Assembly: GCA_035551475.1 (NCBI GenBank)
Contig: DASZMX010000007.1
Span: forward strand, 1-52,042
Length of the DNA: 52,042 bases
Reading direction: 5' to 3'
DNA from: DASZMX01 sp035551475
GTDB lineage: Bacteria > Verrucomicrobiota > Verrucomicrobiia > Limisphaerales > Palsa-1400
The position numbers and the translations under genes are program-made. The notes below the pieces were generated by a model that searched no databases, was not told the DNA's origin, and was given only the letters and a program-made list of their open reading frames with translations. Every line of letters starts with the position of its first letter. Within the stretch, counting starts at the first letter, position 1. Below, piece by piece: positions 8,703 to 16,846 of this stretch.

Positions 8703-9407
8703 ATGAAGACAAATCCGTCCAACAAGAAGCCCGAACCGGGCCCGGCCAAAAAGGGCGCGCGCAAGGTTCTGCTGCTGGACGATCATCCGGTGATGCGCGA
8801 AGGCCTGGCGCAACTCATCAACCACGAAGCCGACCTGGAAGTGTGCGGGCAATTCGAGGATGCCGCACCCGCCTTTGAAGCCGTCCCGAAATTGCAGCCG
8901 GACGTCGCCATCATTGATCTTTCGCTCAAGGGCAGCAGCGGCCTCGAGTTGGTCAAAAATATCAAGGCCAACTATCCCAAGATTCCCCTGCTCGTGCTTT
9001 CCATGCACGACGAATCCCTTTACGCCGAGCGCGCCCTGCGGGCCGGCGCGTCTGGTTATCTCATGAAGGCCGAGGCCACCGAAGTGGTGCTCAACGCCAT
9101 CCGGCATGTCTTGAACGGCGGCATTCATCTGAGCGAAAAAATGAGCTCCAAACTCATGCACCAGCTCGCCAGCGGCCGCACGGGCGGTGGGACGCTGATG
9201 GAACGCCTGAGCGACCGCGAATTGGAAGTTTTTAGCCTGATCGGCCAGGGGCGCGGCACCCGCCAAATCGCCGAGCAGCTCCATTTAAGCGTCAAGACGA
9301 TTGAATCCCATCGCGCGCACATCAAGGAAAAGCTCAATCTGAAAAACGCCACCGAGCTGGTGCATCGCGCCATTCAAATGCGGGAAAATAATCCGCCCGT
9401 TGCCTGA
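8703..9407 (+). CDS. NarL/FixJ-type response regulator (first of tandem pair)
   Basis: The 234-residue protein has a receiver domain with acidic pair and phosphoacceptor context (VLLLDDHPVMREG; IIDLSLKGSSGLEL), the switch-region LSMHDESLYAERALRAGASG and the conserved lysine (YLMKAEA). A LuxR-type HTH follows (LSDRELEVFSLIGQGRGT, then LSVKTIESHRAHIKEKLNL). It should bind DNA after phosphorylation by a histidine kinase. No kinase gene is in the window, so it is an orphan. A close paralogue follows about 145 bases downstream, pointing to a local duplication. Confidence 0.94.
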   Translation: MKTNPSNKKPEPGPAKKGARKVLLLDDHPVMREGLAQLINHEADLEVCGQFEDAAPAFEAVPKLQPDVAIIDLSLKGSSGLELVKNIKANYPKIPLLVLSMHDESLYAERALRAGASGYLMKAEATEVVLNAIRHVLNGGIHLSEKMSSKLMHQLASGRTGGGTLMERLSDRELEVFSLIGQGRGTRQIAEQLHLSVKTIESHRAHIKEKLNLKNATELVHRAIQMRENNPPVA

Positions 9408-9552
9408 GTCTGACGCAGACATCAGGGATTCACCTATACCGCCCCTACGGCATTTTACGGGAATCGAAACATCAACCCCCTGATGGCTTTCTCCGCCGCT
9501 TTTTGTTTTTATGTCCGCCATCGGATCCAATGAAACTCTCACTGCGGATACT

Positions 9553-10251
9553 ATGATTGCTAAATCTGCCCCATCCCCAGCGCCCTCGAACAAAAAAACC
9601 AAAACCCGCGTCCTGATCGTGGATGATCACCCGCTGCTGCGCAAAGGCGTGAGCCAGCTCATCAACGCCGAGCGCGACATGGAAGTCGTGGCTGAAGCGG
9701 AAGATCCGCACAAGGCCCTCGCCGCCATCGAGACGGCCAAGCCGGAGATCGCGCTCATCGATATTTCCCTCGGCGCCGCCAGCGGCATCGAATTGCTCAA
9801 GGACATCAAGGTGCGTTTTCCGCGCCTGCTGGTCCTGGTTCTTTCCATGCACGACGAATCCGTCTATGCCCAACGCGCCTTGCGCGCCGGGGCCAGCGGC
9901 TACATCATGAAACAGGAAGGCGCGGAAAAAGTCGTCGCCGCGCTCCGCCGCATTCTCAACGGGGAAGTCTATCTCAGCGAGCGTCTCGGCAGCCGCATGC
10001 TGACCACGCTGGTCGGCGGACGCGCTTCCCTCACCGGTTCGCCGATCGAAACTTTGAGCGACCGGGAATTGGAAGTGTTCACCCTCATTGGCCACGGCCA
10101 CGGCACCCGTCCCATCGCCGAGAAACTGCATCTCAGTGTCAAGACGATTGAATCGCACCGCGCCCACATCAAAGAAAAACTGAATCTGGAAAACGCCACG
10201 GAGCTGGTGCACCACGCGATTCAATGGGTGCAAAGCGAACGGATGAGCTGA
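9553..10251 (+). CDS. NarL/FixJ-type response regulator (second of tandem pair)
   Basis: This protein has the same architecture as the regulator upstream: receiver (VLIVDDHPLLRKGVSQLI; ALIDISLGAASGIEL; LSMHDESVYAQRALRAGASG; YIMKQEG) and LuxR-type HTH sharing LSVKTIESHRAHIKEKLNL exactly. I prefer the ATG at 9553 because its N-terminal extension then matches the paralogue; an in-frame ATG at 9511 would add 14 residues. Receiver domains have drifted more than the HTHs, so the pair may answer different kinases yet bind similar operators. No partner kinase is visible. Confidence 0.92.
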   Translation: MIAKSAPSPAPSNKKTKTRVLIVDDHPLLRKGVSQLINAERDMEVVAEAEDPHKALAAIETAKPEIALIDISLGAASGIELLKDIKVRFPRLLVLVLSMHDESVYAQRALRAGASGYIMKQEGAEKVVAALRRILNGEVYLSERLGSRMLTTLVGGRASLTGSPIETLSDRELEVFTLIGHGHGTRPIAEKLHLSVKTIESHRAHIKEKLNLENATELVHHAIQWVQSERMS

Positions 10252-10321
10252 TCTCCCCGGCCCTTTAACAAAATCTCTCATAGCGCGACCGGGCGCCTTC
10301 CCCGTTGCGCGCGCCGTGGGG

Positions 10322-10340
10322 CAGCCTTAATTTAAGGCTG
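10322..10340. promoter_or_regulatory. Perfect 19-bp palindrome overlapping a translation start
   Basis: CAGCCTTAA and its exact complement TTAAGGCTG flank a single T. The right arm contains an AAGG element and ends on the first G of the GTG start of the PRC-barrel gene. It could be an operator or an RNA hairpin that hides the start region. With only one such site seen, chance cannot be excluded. Confidence 0.35.
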
Positions 10341-11338
10341 TGAAAATCAAGGAGTCCTTGTTTTTGGCAGTTTGCGGCGGCGTTATTTTGCCGCTGGCGC
10401 TTTCCGCCGATCCTTTTGCCACCGCCGCCACGTTACCGGCGCCGGCGGCGGTTTGCCGGTCCACCGATCTGGTTGGCTCCAGGGTTGTGGCCCAGGACGG
10501 CTCTGAAATTGGCCGGGTCTCCGATGTGGTCATGGATTTGCAGCACGGCCGCGTCGCCTTCGCGGTAATCACCACCAGCGGCGACGAACGGAAAATCGCC
10601 ACGCCCGCCGCGCTTTTGCTGGCGCAGCCTGGCGGCAACGCTTTGACCCTCGCCTGTGACAGTTCGCGGTTTCGCGCCGCGCCGGATTTCGCGAAAATGG
10701 ATTTGGAAAACCCTGGCTGGGCCGCGACCACCCTGGCCTATTATGGGGTGCCGCAGCCCACCGCTCAGCTGGCTTCCTCCGAAATTATCACTGAACCCGC
10801 AGGCGCCGCTTTGCCGGCAGTCACGGCCCACGAACATGACGAGGCGATGGGCCGGATCGTCGCCGGCTACCAACGCGGCAAAGGCCAGGCCCATTTGCGC
10901 GATGATCAATATTGGAACAATGCCTCGCCGGACACCGCTTATGTGGAAGCGCCGGCCATCACCATGGCTGCTACACCCGCTCCCGTGGTGGCGGCGCCCC
11001 TGCCGGCGTACGCGCGCTCGAGCGACCTGGTCGGAATGGCCGTGCAGGACGCCAACGGCGCGCCCGTGGGGGACATCAAGGATGTTGTGATTGACTGGAA
11101 TTCAGGCCGGGTGGCCTTTGCCGTTTTGGACGCGAGCGGCGTGGCGGGGTTAAGCGGCGGCTATATTGCCATCGCCCCCGACGCGTTGCGCCGAACGGCG
11201 GGAAGCGGCGGCCTGATCGTCAATGCCACCCGGGAAACGCTGGCCGCCGCGCCGCATTTTGACCGCGCCCAGTGGCCGTCCGCCTCGGATCGCGCTTTCA
11301 CGGCTCAAGTCAATCATTTTTACCATCAAAGCCCGTAA
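10340..11338 (+). CDS. Secreted protein with two PRC-barrel domains
   Basis: The product has 332 residues from the GTG at 10340, whose Shine-Dalgarno is poor; the start could lie slightly downstream, where AAGGAG (10349-10354) precedes TTG codons. An N-terminal signal (SLFLAVCGGVILPLALSA) is followed by two PRC-barrel repeats: STDLVGSRVVAQDGSEIG with VVMDLQHGRVAFAVI (about 40-120), and SSDLVGMAVQDANGAPVG with VVIDWNSGRVAFAVL (about 220-300). The linker holds HDEAMGRIVAGYQRGKGQAH. PRC-barrel domains mediate protein contacts and are common in photosynthetic and ribosome-related proteins. A secreted double copy of unknown purpose is what is seen here. Confidence 0.82.
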   Translation: MKIKESLFLAVCGGVILPLALSADPFATAATLPAPAAVCRSTDLVGSRVVAQDGSEIGRVSDVVMDLQHGRVAFAVITTSGDERKIATPAALLLAQPGGNALTLACDSSRFRAAPDFAKMDLENPGWAATTLAYYGVPQPTAQLASSEIITEPAGAALPAVTAHEHDEAMGRIVAGYQRGKGQAHLRDDQYWNNASPDTAYVEAPAITMAATPAPVVAAPLPAYARSSDLVGMAVQDANGAPVGDIKDVVIDWNSGRVAFAVLDASGVAGLSGGYIAIAPDALRRTAGSGGLIVNATRETLAAAPHFDRAQWPSASDRAFTAQVNHFYHQSP

Positions 11339-11378
11339 GGGGACCACCGCATTGGCCAAAAGGAAAAAACAACGAGCT

Positions 11379-11888
11379 ATGGCAAAAATCGTTTTTGGGA
11401 CCGCCGGGACAGAGTTTCAAGCTGAAGCCGTCGTCAACGAACTAAAGGTCGCCGATTTTTTGGATGAGAACATTTCCGTCGTGCTGGCCGACAGGGCAGC
11501 GCTCTCTTCGCGCCATGTTGCCCATCGCGCCGGCGGCAGTCGCGGCACGTTGGGATGGCTGCCCCGCATTGGTTCCGTCTCGATTCCCGGCGCGGGCCCT
11601 TTCATTGCGGCCGGCCGTATGCTGGGAGCATTGAACGCCGCCGCGGTGGGGTCTTCGTCCCACGGCATCGCCGACGCTTTGACCGGCATGGGGCTGGATG
11701 AGAACGATGCCATTCGCTTTGAAAAAGGCCTTCGGAGCGGATCCCTGCTCATTGCCGTGCAGGCGGACACCGACGCCCAAGCCGAACATGCGCGCTCCAT
11801 TTTTGAACAGGCGCAAATTCGCGACATCGTCTCCACGGTGGAATCGGAACTCGCCGCTTCCCCGGACGAGAATTTCGACCGGGGCTAA
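11379..11888 (+). CDS. General-stress YflT-like glycine-zipper protein
   Basis: The 169-residue protein begins MAKIVFGTAGTEFQAEAVVN. This pattern (a short beta-alpha-beta opening, then FLDENISVVLADR) resembles the general stress protein 17M/YflT-like family. A glycine/alanine-rich middle (IPGAGPFIAAGRMLGALNAA) is followed by GIADALTGMGLDENDAIRFEKGLRSG and a second small beta-alpha unit (LIAVQADTDAQAEHARSIFE). The family turns up near stress and envelope genes but lacks a defined activity. Its stop overlaps the stop of the convergent lipoprotein gene by four bases. Confidence 0.72.
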   Translation: MAKIVFGTAGTEFQAEAVVNELKVADFLDENISVVLADRAALSSRHVAHRAGGSRGTLGWLPRIGSVSIPGAGPFIAAGRMLGALNAAAVGSSSHGIADALTGMGLDENDAIRFEKGLRSGSLLIAVQADTDAQAEHARSIFEQAQIRDIVSTVESELAASPDENFDRG

Positions 11889-12829
11889 CGCGCGTCAGGG
11901 CGCGGGCAAAGAAACAGCGTCGGCCGGGTGTCGCCGGGAAATTTTTTGCGGGCCAATCCGTTGTTGTCCGTGCAAAGCCAGAAATATTTATCGCTCACCG
12001 CCAGCCCTTCCATGGTTCCGACAATCGGAAGGATTTTGTGATAGGCCGCATCGGGCGCGTTTTCCATCGCGGCAAAATCATATTCCGCCAGCACCCGATG
12101 CGCGACGGGATCGATTTTTAAAATCACATGGTCCTCGCGCATCAAGGCAAACAGCGCGCCCTCATGCCAGCAGAGATCGGAATAATGCGGATCGGGCCAG
12201 AGGCTGCGACTGGCCGGAAACACAAAATCGTCCACCACTTTCAGGGTGGCAAGATCGACCGCCATCAAACGGCCGCGCTTGCGTTCATTGGCCACGTAAA
12301 GGGTCGAGCCATGCACGGCAATGCCCTCAAACGAAGCGTTGCGGTCTTGCGAAAAATATTTTTCCACCGGCGTCCAATCAATGTCCAGGCGCGTCACCGA
12401 GTGGTCGTGCGGGTCCCAGCGCAAAATCCAGCGATTCGCCTCCTCGCAAAGATAGATGCGCCCGGCCTCATCTTCGGTCACTCCCTCGCAGTCATAGCGC
12501 CCGACCTTTTCGGCGGCGAACGGCGCCAGTTGCGCGGGTGTGAAACAATCGGGAATCCGCGCCAAGTCCACGTCCGGGCTGTTGGTCTGAAACTGAATGC
12601 GATAAACGCCGATGCGCTGATCACTTTCCGTGAGCAGCGCGCCGGACTTTTCCAGAAACAAGCCCGAGGCGTCGAAACGGTTTCCGTCCGGCAAATTCAT
12701 TTGCCACCTCCGCTCGACGCGCAGCGTGTAATGCGCAAACTGCGGCGCATTCAAGCTCCGGCTGCGCGTGAAACATCCGCCGCCCGCCAGCAGAATCAGC
12801 CCGCACAGCCAGGGCTGCCGCCAGTTCAT
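11885..12829 (-). CDS. Lipoprotein with phytase-like/SdiA-regulated beta-propeller
   Basis: This 314-residue protein has a lipobox (LILLAGGGC, cysteine near residue 19), so it should be anchored to a membrane. The body looks like the 'esterase-like activity of phytase' or SdiA-regulated propeller families: YDCEGVTEDEAGRIYLCEEA, ASFEGIAVHGSTLYVANERK, HYSDLCWHEGALFALMREDH and MEGLAVSDKYFWLCTDNNG are propeller-blade repeats with acidic loop residues. The start ATG overlaps the argG stop (ATGA), which implies translational coupling although no metabolic link is evident. Confidence 0.8.
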   Translation of the reverse strand: MNWRQPWLCGLILLAGGGCFTRSRSLNAPQFAHYTLRVERRWQMNLPDGNRFDASGLFLEKSGALLTESDQRIGVYRIQFQTNSPDVDLARIPDCFTPAQLAPFAAEKVGRYDCEGVTEDEAGRIYLCEEANRWILRWDPHDHSVTRLDIDWTPVEKYFSQDRNASFEGIAVHGSTLYVANERKRGRLMAVDLATLKVVDDFVFPASRSLWPDPHYSDLCWHEGALFALMREDHVILKIDPVAHRVLAEYDFAAMENAPDAAYHKILPIVGTMEGLAVSDKYFWLCTDNNGLARKKFPGDTRPTLFLCPRPDAR

Positions 12830-14049
12830 TTGCCTCCGTGGACGCGCGCCGCGACTTTCAAACGCAGGCCGTTAAGCCGGATGAAGCCCGTCGCATCGTC
12901 CTGGTTGTAGGCCTTGGTGGGGTCAGCCTCCATGGTGGCGATGTGCGGATTATAGAGGCTCACGGGCGACCGCCGGCCCGCGGTGATGATGTTGCCTTTG
13001 TAAAGTTTCAGGCGCACCTGCCCGGTGACATTTTTTTGGCTTTCCGTCACGAGCGCTTGCAGGGCCAACCGTTCCGGCGCAAACCAAAATCCGTAATACA
13101 CCAGCTCCGCATATTTCGGAATCAACGAATCGCGCAAATGCATGACCTCGCGATCCATCGTCAAACTCTCGATCTGCCGATGGCCGAAATGCAAAATAGC
13201 CCCGCCCGGCGTTTCATACACGCCGCGCGATTTCATTCCCACAAACCGGTTCTCCACCAAATCCACCCGCCCGACGCCATGTTTGCCGCCGAGCTTGTTT
13301 AGCGCCTTCATCACGCCGAGCGGATTCATTTTTTTATTATTGACCGCCACGCAATCGCCGCGCTCGAAATCCAGCGTCACATATTCCGCCTTGTTGGGCG
13401 CGTCCTCGGGCGACACGCTCAGCGTGTACATCGCCTTGTGCTCCGGCGCCGAGGCGTCGAGCCACGGATCCTCCAGGATGCCCGCCTCGAAGGAGATGTG
13501 CAGAAGGTTGCGGTCCATGGAATACGGCTTCTTCGCCGTGGCCTGCACCGGAATGCCTTTGGCTTCGCAATATTGAATCATCTCCGCGCGCCCGGGGAAT
13601 TGCGCGCGAAACGAAGCGTCGCGCCAGGGCGCAATGATCTGCAGCTCCGGCGCCAGCGCGGCGGCGGTCAATTCAAACCGCACCTGGTCGTTCCCTTTGC
13701 CCGTTGCGCCGTGGCCGATGGCATCCGCCTTTTCGCGCCGCGCAATTTCGATCATGCGCTTGGCAATGAGCGGGCGGGCGATGCTCGTGCCGAGAAAGTA
13801 TTGGTTCTCGTAAATTGCGCCCGCCTGCATCATCGGAAAAATGAAATCGCGCGCAAACTCCTCCTGCAAATCGTCAATATAAATTTTGGACGCGCCCGTC
13901 TTCAGCGCTTTTTTATTCAGCCCCTTGAGCTCCTCTTCCTGGCCGATGTCCGCGCAAAACGCGATCATTTCCGCGCCGTATTTTTCCTTGATCCACGACA
14001 GCAGGACGGAAGTGTCGAGCCCGCCCGAATATGCCAATACAATTTTCAT
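12826..14049 (-). CDS. argG: Argininosuccinate synthase
   Basis: ArgG joins citrulline and aspartate with ATP to make argininosuccinate in the seventh step of arginine biosynthesis, in the cytoplasm. The N-terminus MKIVLAYSGGLDTSVLLSW carries the PP-loop SGGLDTS that binds ATP. Further family segments are IGHGATGKGNDQVRFE, IAPWRDASF, AKKPYSMDRNLLHISFEAG and the GRVDLVENRFVGMKSRGVYE block. With the start at 14049 the protein has 407 residues, the usual length. argH and other arginine genes are not in the window. The lipoprotein gene is coupled at the 3' end. Confidence 0.97.
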   Translation of the reverse strand: MKIVLAYSGGLDTSVLLSWIKEKYGAEMIAFCADIGQEEELKGLNKKALKTGASKIYIDDLQEEFARDFIFPMMQAGAIYENQYFLGTSIARPLIAKRMIEIARREKADAIGHGATGKGNDQVRFELTAAALAPELQIIAPWRDASFRAQFPGRAEMIQYCEAKGIPVQATAKKPYSMDRNLLHISFEAGILEDPWLDASAPEHKAMYTLSVSPEDAPNKAEYVTLDFERGDCVAVNNKKMNPLGVMKALNKLGGKHGVGRVDLVENRFVGMKSRGVYETPGGAILHFGHRQIESLTMDREVMHLRDSLIPKYAELVYYGFWFAPERLALQALVTESQKNVTGQVRLKLYKGNIITAGRRSPVSLYNPHIATMEADPTKAYNQDDATGFIRLNGLRLKVAARVHGGK

Positions 14050-14157
14050 CCGCGGAATTAAGCGCCCTCCCGCGAGCGACGCCAAGGGGAAAATGCAGCC
14101 GGCGGCCCACTTGCGGCTTGTTTTTGCCGGCGGGGCGCTGAATGTTGGTTTTTGGAG

Positions 14158-14580
14158 ATGATCTCTTTTTTGAAACGCTGGCTCATCCTCGCCCTGGCTG
14201 TCGTGCTGGCGGCAAGCGTGGTGCCGGGCATCGAATATCGGCCGCTCGGCTTATTGGCGGCCACGCTTTTGTTGAGCATTCTCAACGCCGTGGTGCGGCC
14301 CATCATCGTGCTTCTGTCGTTGCCGCTTTTGATTTTCACCCTCGGCCTGTTCATGCTCGTAATCAACGCCCTCCTGCTCTGGGGCGTCGGCCACATCATC
14401 AACGGCTTCCAGGTCAACACCTTCGCCTCGGCGTTTTGGGGCGCGCTAATCATTAGCGTCGCCTCGCTCGTCCTCAACTCTCTGACGCGCAGCGGCGATT
14501 CGCGCGTGCATTTTTCCCGCGGCAAACCGCCCGGCCCGCGGCCCCCGCCCGATGGCGGCGGCCCTGTGATTGACATATGA
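14158..14580 (+). CDS. YvlD/phage-holin-4-like four-helix membrane protein
   Basis: The roughly 140-residue protein has four hydrophobic helices. Family signatures seen are VVPGIEYRPLGLLAATLLLS, ILNAVVRPIIVLLSLPLLIF, TLGLFMLVINALLLW and NGFQVNTFASAFWGALIIS. The family (Phage_holin_4_2/YvlD) is a common bacterial membrane protein with no demonstrated lysis role in most hosts. The proline-rich tail (KPPGPRPPPDGGGP) is specific here. The start could be the TTG at 14152 instead of the ATG at 14158. The stop overlaps the ATG of the Mrp ATPase gene (ATGA), so the two are coupled. Confidence 0.88.
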   Translation: MISFLKRWLILALAVVLAASVVPGIEYRPLGLLAATLLLSILNAVVRPIIVLLSLPLLIFTLGLFMLVINALLLWGVGHIINGFQVNTFASAFWGALIISVASLVLNSLTRSGDSRVHFSRGKPPGPRPPPDGGGPVIDI

Positions 14581-15611
14581 CCCAGGATTCCGTCCTCCAC
14601 GCCTTGCGCGGCGTCAAATACCCCGGCTACACCCGGGACATCGTTTCGTTTGGCATTGTCAAGAATATTGCCATCGAGCCCGGCGCGGTGCGCGTCTCGC
14701 TGCACCTTTCCGCCCCGAACCCGCCGGTCGCCGCCCAACTCAAGGCCGAGGCTGAACGCGCCTTGCTGCAACTCCCTGGCGTCGAGCGTGTCCTGGTGGA
14801 AATCGCTTCCGCCGCGCCCGCCGCCGCCCCGGCGCCCGCGTGGAATCAGCGCGCGAAAATCCCCGGACTCAACCGCGTGGTGGCCATCGCCAGCGGCAAA
14901 GGCGGCGTCGGCAAATCCACCGTGTCCGTGAATCTCGCCTGCGCCCTGCGGCATCTCGGCGCTTCCGTCGGTTTGCTCGACTGCGATATTTACGGCCCGA
15001 GCATTCCTTTGATGATGGGTGTTCACGAGAAGCCCACCATCAGCGAGACCGAGAAGCTCATGCCGCTCACCAATCACGGCGTCAAACTCATGAGCATGGG
15101 ATTTTTGCTCGATGGCGATGCGCCGGTCATTTGGCGCGGCCCGATGATCATGAAGACCATCCAGCAATTCATCTCGGACGTCGAATGGGGCGATCTCGAT
15201 TATTTGCTCGTCGATCTTCCGCCCGGCACCGGCGATGCGCAACTTTCTCTCTGCCAAACCGTGCCGCTCGACGGCGGGGTCATTGTCACTACGCCGCAGG
15301 AAGCGTCGCTGGGCGTGGTGCGCAAAGGCATCGCCATGTTCGAGAAGGTCAATGTCCCCATTCTCGGCCTGGTCGAAAATATGAGCTACTACACCGCGCC
15401 GGGCGGTCAGCGCATCGAAATTTTCGGCCACGGCGGCGGGCGCAACGAGGCGGAGCGGCGCGGCGTGCCGTTTTTGGGCGAAATCCCGATTTTCGTCGAA
15501 ATCCGCGAAGGCGGGGACACGGGACAACCTATTACGGTGACCGCGCCGGAAAGCATTTCGGGTCAAGCATTTATAAAAATCGGGGAAAGCTTGCGTCAAA
15601 AACTGGGATAA
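14577..15611 (+). CDS. Mrp/NBP35 family P-loop ATPase, iron-sulfur carrier
   Basis: The 344-residue protein has an N-terminal MIP18/DUF59 domain (about 1-85) and a ParA/MinD-type ATPase domain. The deviant Walker A is SGKGGVGKSTVSVNLA (about 106), followed by LLDCDIYGPSIPLMMG, the switch LLVDLPPGTGDAQLSLCQ and a C-terminal IFGHGGGRNEAERRGVPFLG. Mrp/ApbC proteins assemble and hand over 4Fe-4S clusters. The usual C-terminal CxxC pair is missing: the site reads ENMSYYTAPGGQ. The next gene is a SufT-like MIP18 protein, supporting a role in iron-sulfur maturation. Confidence 0.93.
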   Translation: MTQDSVLHALRGVKYPGYTRDIVSFGIVKNIAIEPGAVRVSLHLSAPNPPVAAQLKAEAERALLQLPGVERVLVEIASAAPAAAPAPAWNQRAKIPGLNRVVAIASGKGGVGKSTVSVNLACALRHLGASVGLLDCDIYGPSIPLMMGVHEKPTISETEKLMPLTNHGVKLMSMGFLLDGDAPVIWRGPMIMKTIQQFISDVEWGDLDYLLVDLPPGTGDAQLSLCQTVPLDGGVIVTTPQEASLGVVRKGIAMFEKVNVPILGLVENMSYYTAPGGQRIEIFGHGGGRNEAERRGVPFLGEIPIFVEIREGGDTGQPITVTAPESISGQAFIKIGESLRQKLG

Positions 15612-15636
15612 TGTAACTTTACGGTGACATTTGCTT

Positions 15637-15990
15637 ATGGACACCAGTCCTCAACCTTCGCCGGTCGCCGGCGAACCAAAGCATGCTGACCTCGAGTCGG
15701 CCGTGTGGGAGCAATTGCGCAGTTGTTACGACCCCGAAATCCCCCTGAACATTGTTGACCTTGGCCTCGTTTACGACGTGGCCATCAACAGCGGACAGGT
15801 GACCATCAAAATGACCCTGACATCGCCGGGTTGTCATTTGGGCGGTCAGATTGCCGGGAACGTGCAGGAGCGCCTGCTGGCTTTGGATGAGATTGAGGAG
15901 GCGAATGTCGAGTTAGTTTGGGACCCGCCCTGGCATCAAAGCATGATCAGCGCGCACGGACGTCGGTCACTGGGGCTTGACCCCGCGTAG
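15637..15990 (+). CDS. MIP18/DUF59 family protein (SufT/PaaD-like)
   Basis: The product is about 117 residues from the ATG at 15637. The MIP18 core is clear: LRSCYDPEIPLNIVDLGLVY, VTIKMTLTSPGCHLGGQIAG with the conserved functional cysteine, and VELVWDPPWHQSMIS. SufT-type proteins help assemble or transfer iron-sulfur clusters. The gene stands 26 bases after the Mrp ATPase gene, so both likely belong to one iron-sulfur maturation unit. A PaaD function is unlikely because no phenylacetate genes are nearby. Confidence 0.9.
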   Translation: MDTSPQPSPVAGEPKHADLESAVWEQLRSCYDPEIPLNIVDLGLVYDVAINSGQVTIKMTLTSPGCHLGGQIAGNVQERLLALDEIEEANVELVWDPPWHQSMISAHGRRSLGLDPA

Positions 15991-16005
15991 ATTTGATTGA
16001 TTCCC

Positions 16006-16278
16006 ATGAGCCAAACCATCACCTTCCCCACCCCATCGAAAACCAACCAAACGTTTATGTCAGCGCAACCAGGGGGCACGAACGGCAACGATCTCGTTAA
16101 AAAATCCTCTCTCTACCGCGAATTCCAGGCGGAGCGCGAAGAAATTCTGCGCCACAAATGGATCGAATCCGAAAAGGTCGGTCACGACGTCGGTTTCGAA
16201 CACGCCCTGACGGATTGGATTATCAAGCATCGCAGCAAATGGCGGAAAAGCCGCCAGGCGCCGCACCACGATAATTAA
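16006..16278 (+). CDS. Small conserved-looking protein, unknown function
   Basis: The roughly 90-residue product starts at the ATG at 16006 (a TTG at 15997 or ATG at 16057 are alternatives). After a polar, probably disordered start, the core LYREFQAEREEILRHKWIES, EKVGHDVGFEHALTDWIIKH and SKWRK is compact and rich in charged and aromatic residues. It looks helical and well-formed rather than a chance frame. No catalytic motif is visible. It lies between the SufT-like gene and pyrR in the same direction and may be co-transcribed with either. Confidence 0.65.
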   Translation: MSQTITFPTPSKTNQTFMSAQPGGTNGNDLVKKSSLYREFQAEREEILRHKWIESEKVGHDVGFEHALTDWIIKHRSKWRKSRQAPHHDN

Positions 16279-16312
16279 GCCGGCACGAACGCCGCCGCCG
16301 CCCGCGGATTTC

Positions 16313-16846
16313 ATGCCCGAGCCCACTCTCATCCTCAACGCCACCAGCCTGCACCGCGCCCTCACGCGCATCGCGCACGAAATTGCCGAGCGCAACGAAA
16401 ACCACAGCGACGTCGCCCTCATCGGCATTCATCGCGGCGGCGTGTTCCTGGCCCAGCGCCTCGCCAAAATTCTCGGAGCCATCTGGAGCCATCCCCCGCC
16501 CGTCGGCGTGCTCGATGTCGGCATGCACCGCGACGACCTCGACCAGCACAGCGCCCCGCGCATCGAACCCACGGTTATCCCTTTCGATATCAGCGGCAAA
16601 ACCGTGATTCTGGTGGACGATGTCCTTTTCAGCGGCCGCACCACCCGCGCCGCGCTGGATGCGCTCAACGATTTCGGGCGCCCGCGCCGCATCCAACTTG
16701 CCGTCCTGATCGACCGCGGCCATCGTGAACTGCCCATCAAGGCGGATTTCGTCGGCAAAAATGTCCCGACCGCCCCGCACGAGCAGATCGAAGTCAGCTT
16801 TGCCGAGGAAGGCGGCACGGATGAGGCGCGCTTGCTGCGAAAATGA
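16313..16846 (+). CDS. pyrR: PyrR: pyr regulatory protein/uracil phosphoribosyltransferase
   Basis: The 177-residue protein belongs to the type I phosphoribosyltransferases. The PRPP-binding motif VILVDDVLFSGRTTRAALDA is unmistakable, and family context is present (IGIHRGGVFLAQRLAKIL; GVLDVGMHRDDLDQHS; VLIDRGHRELPIKADFVGKN). PyrR senses uridine nucleotides and binds pyr leader RNA, and it often also makes UMP from uracil. No pyr attenuator is evident in the short gap before it, so regulation of this operon may act elsewhere. The stop overlaps the pyrB ATG. Confidence 0.95.
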   Translation: MPEPTLILNATSLHRALTRIAHEIAERNENHSDVALIGIHRGGVFLAQRLAKILGAIWSHPPPVGVLDVGMHRDDLDQHSAPRIEPTVIPFDISGKTVILVDDVLFSGRTTRAALDALNDFGRPRRIQLAVLIDRGHRELPIKADFVGKNVPTAPHEQIEVSFAEEGGTDEARLLRK

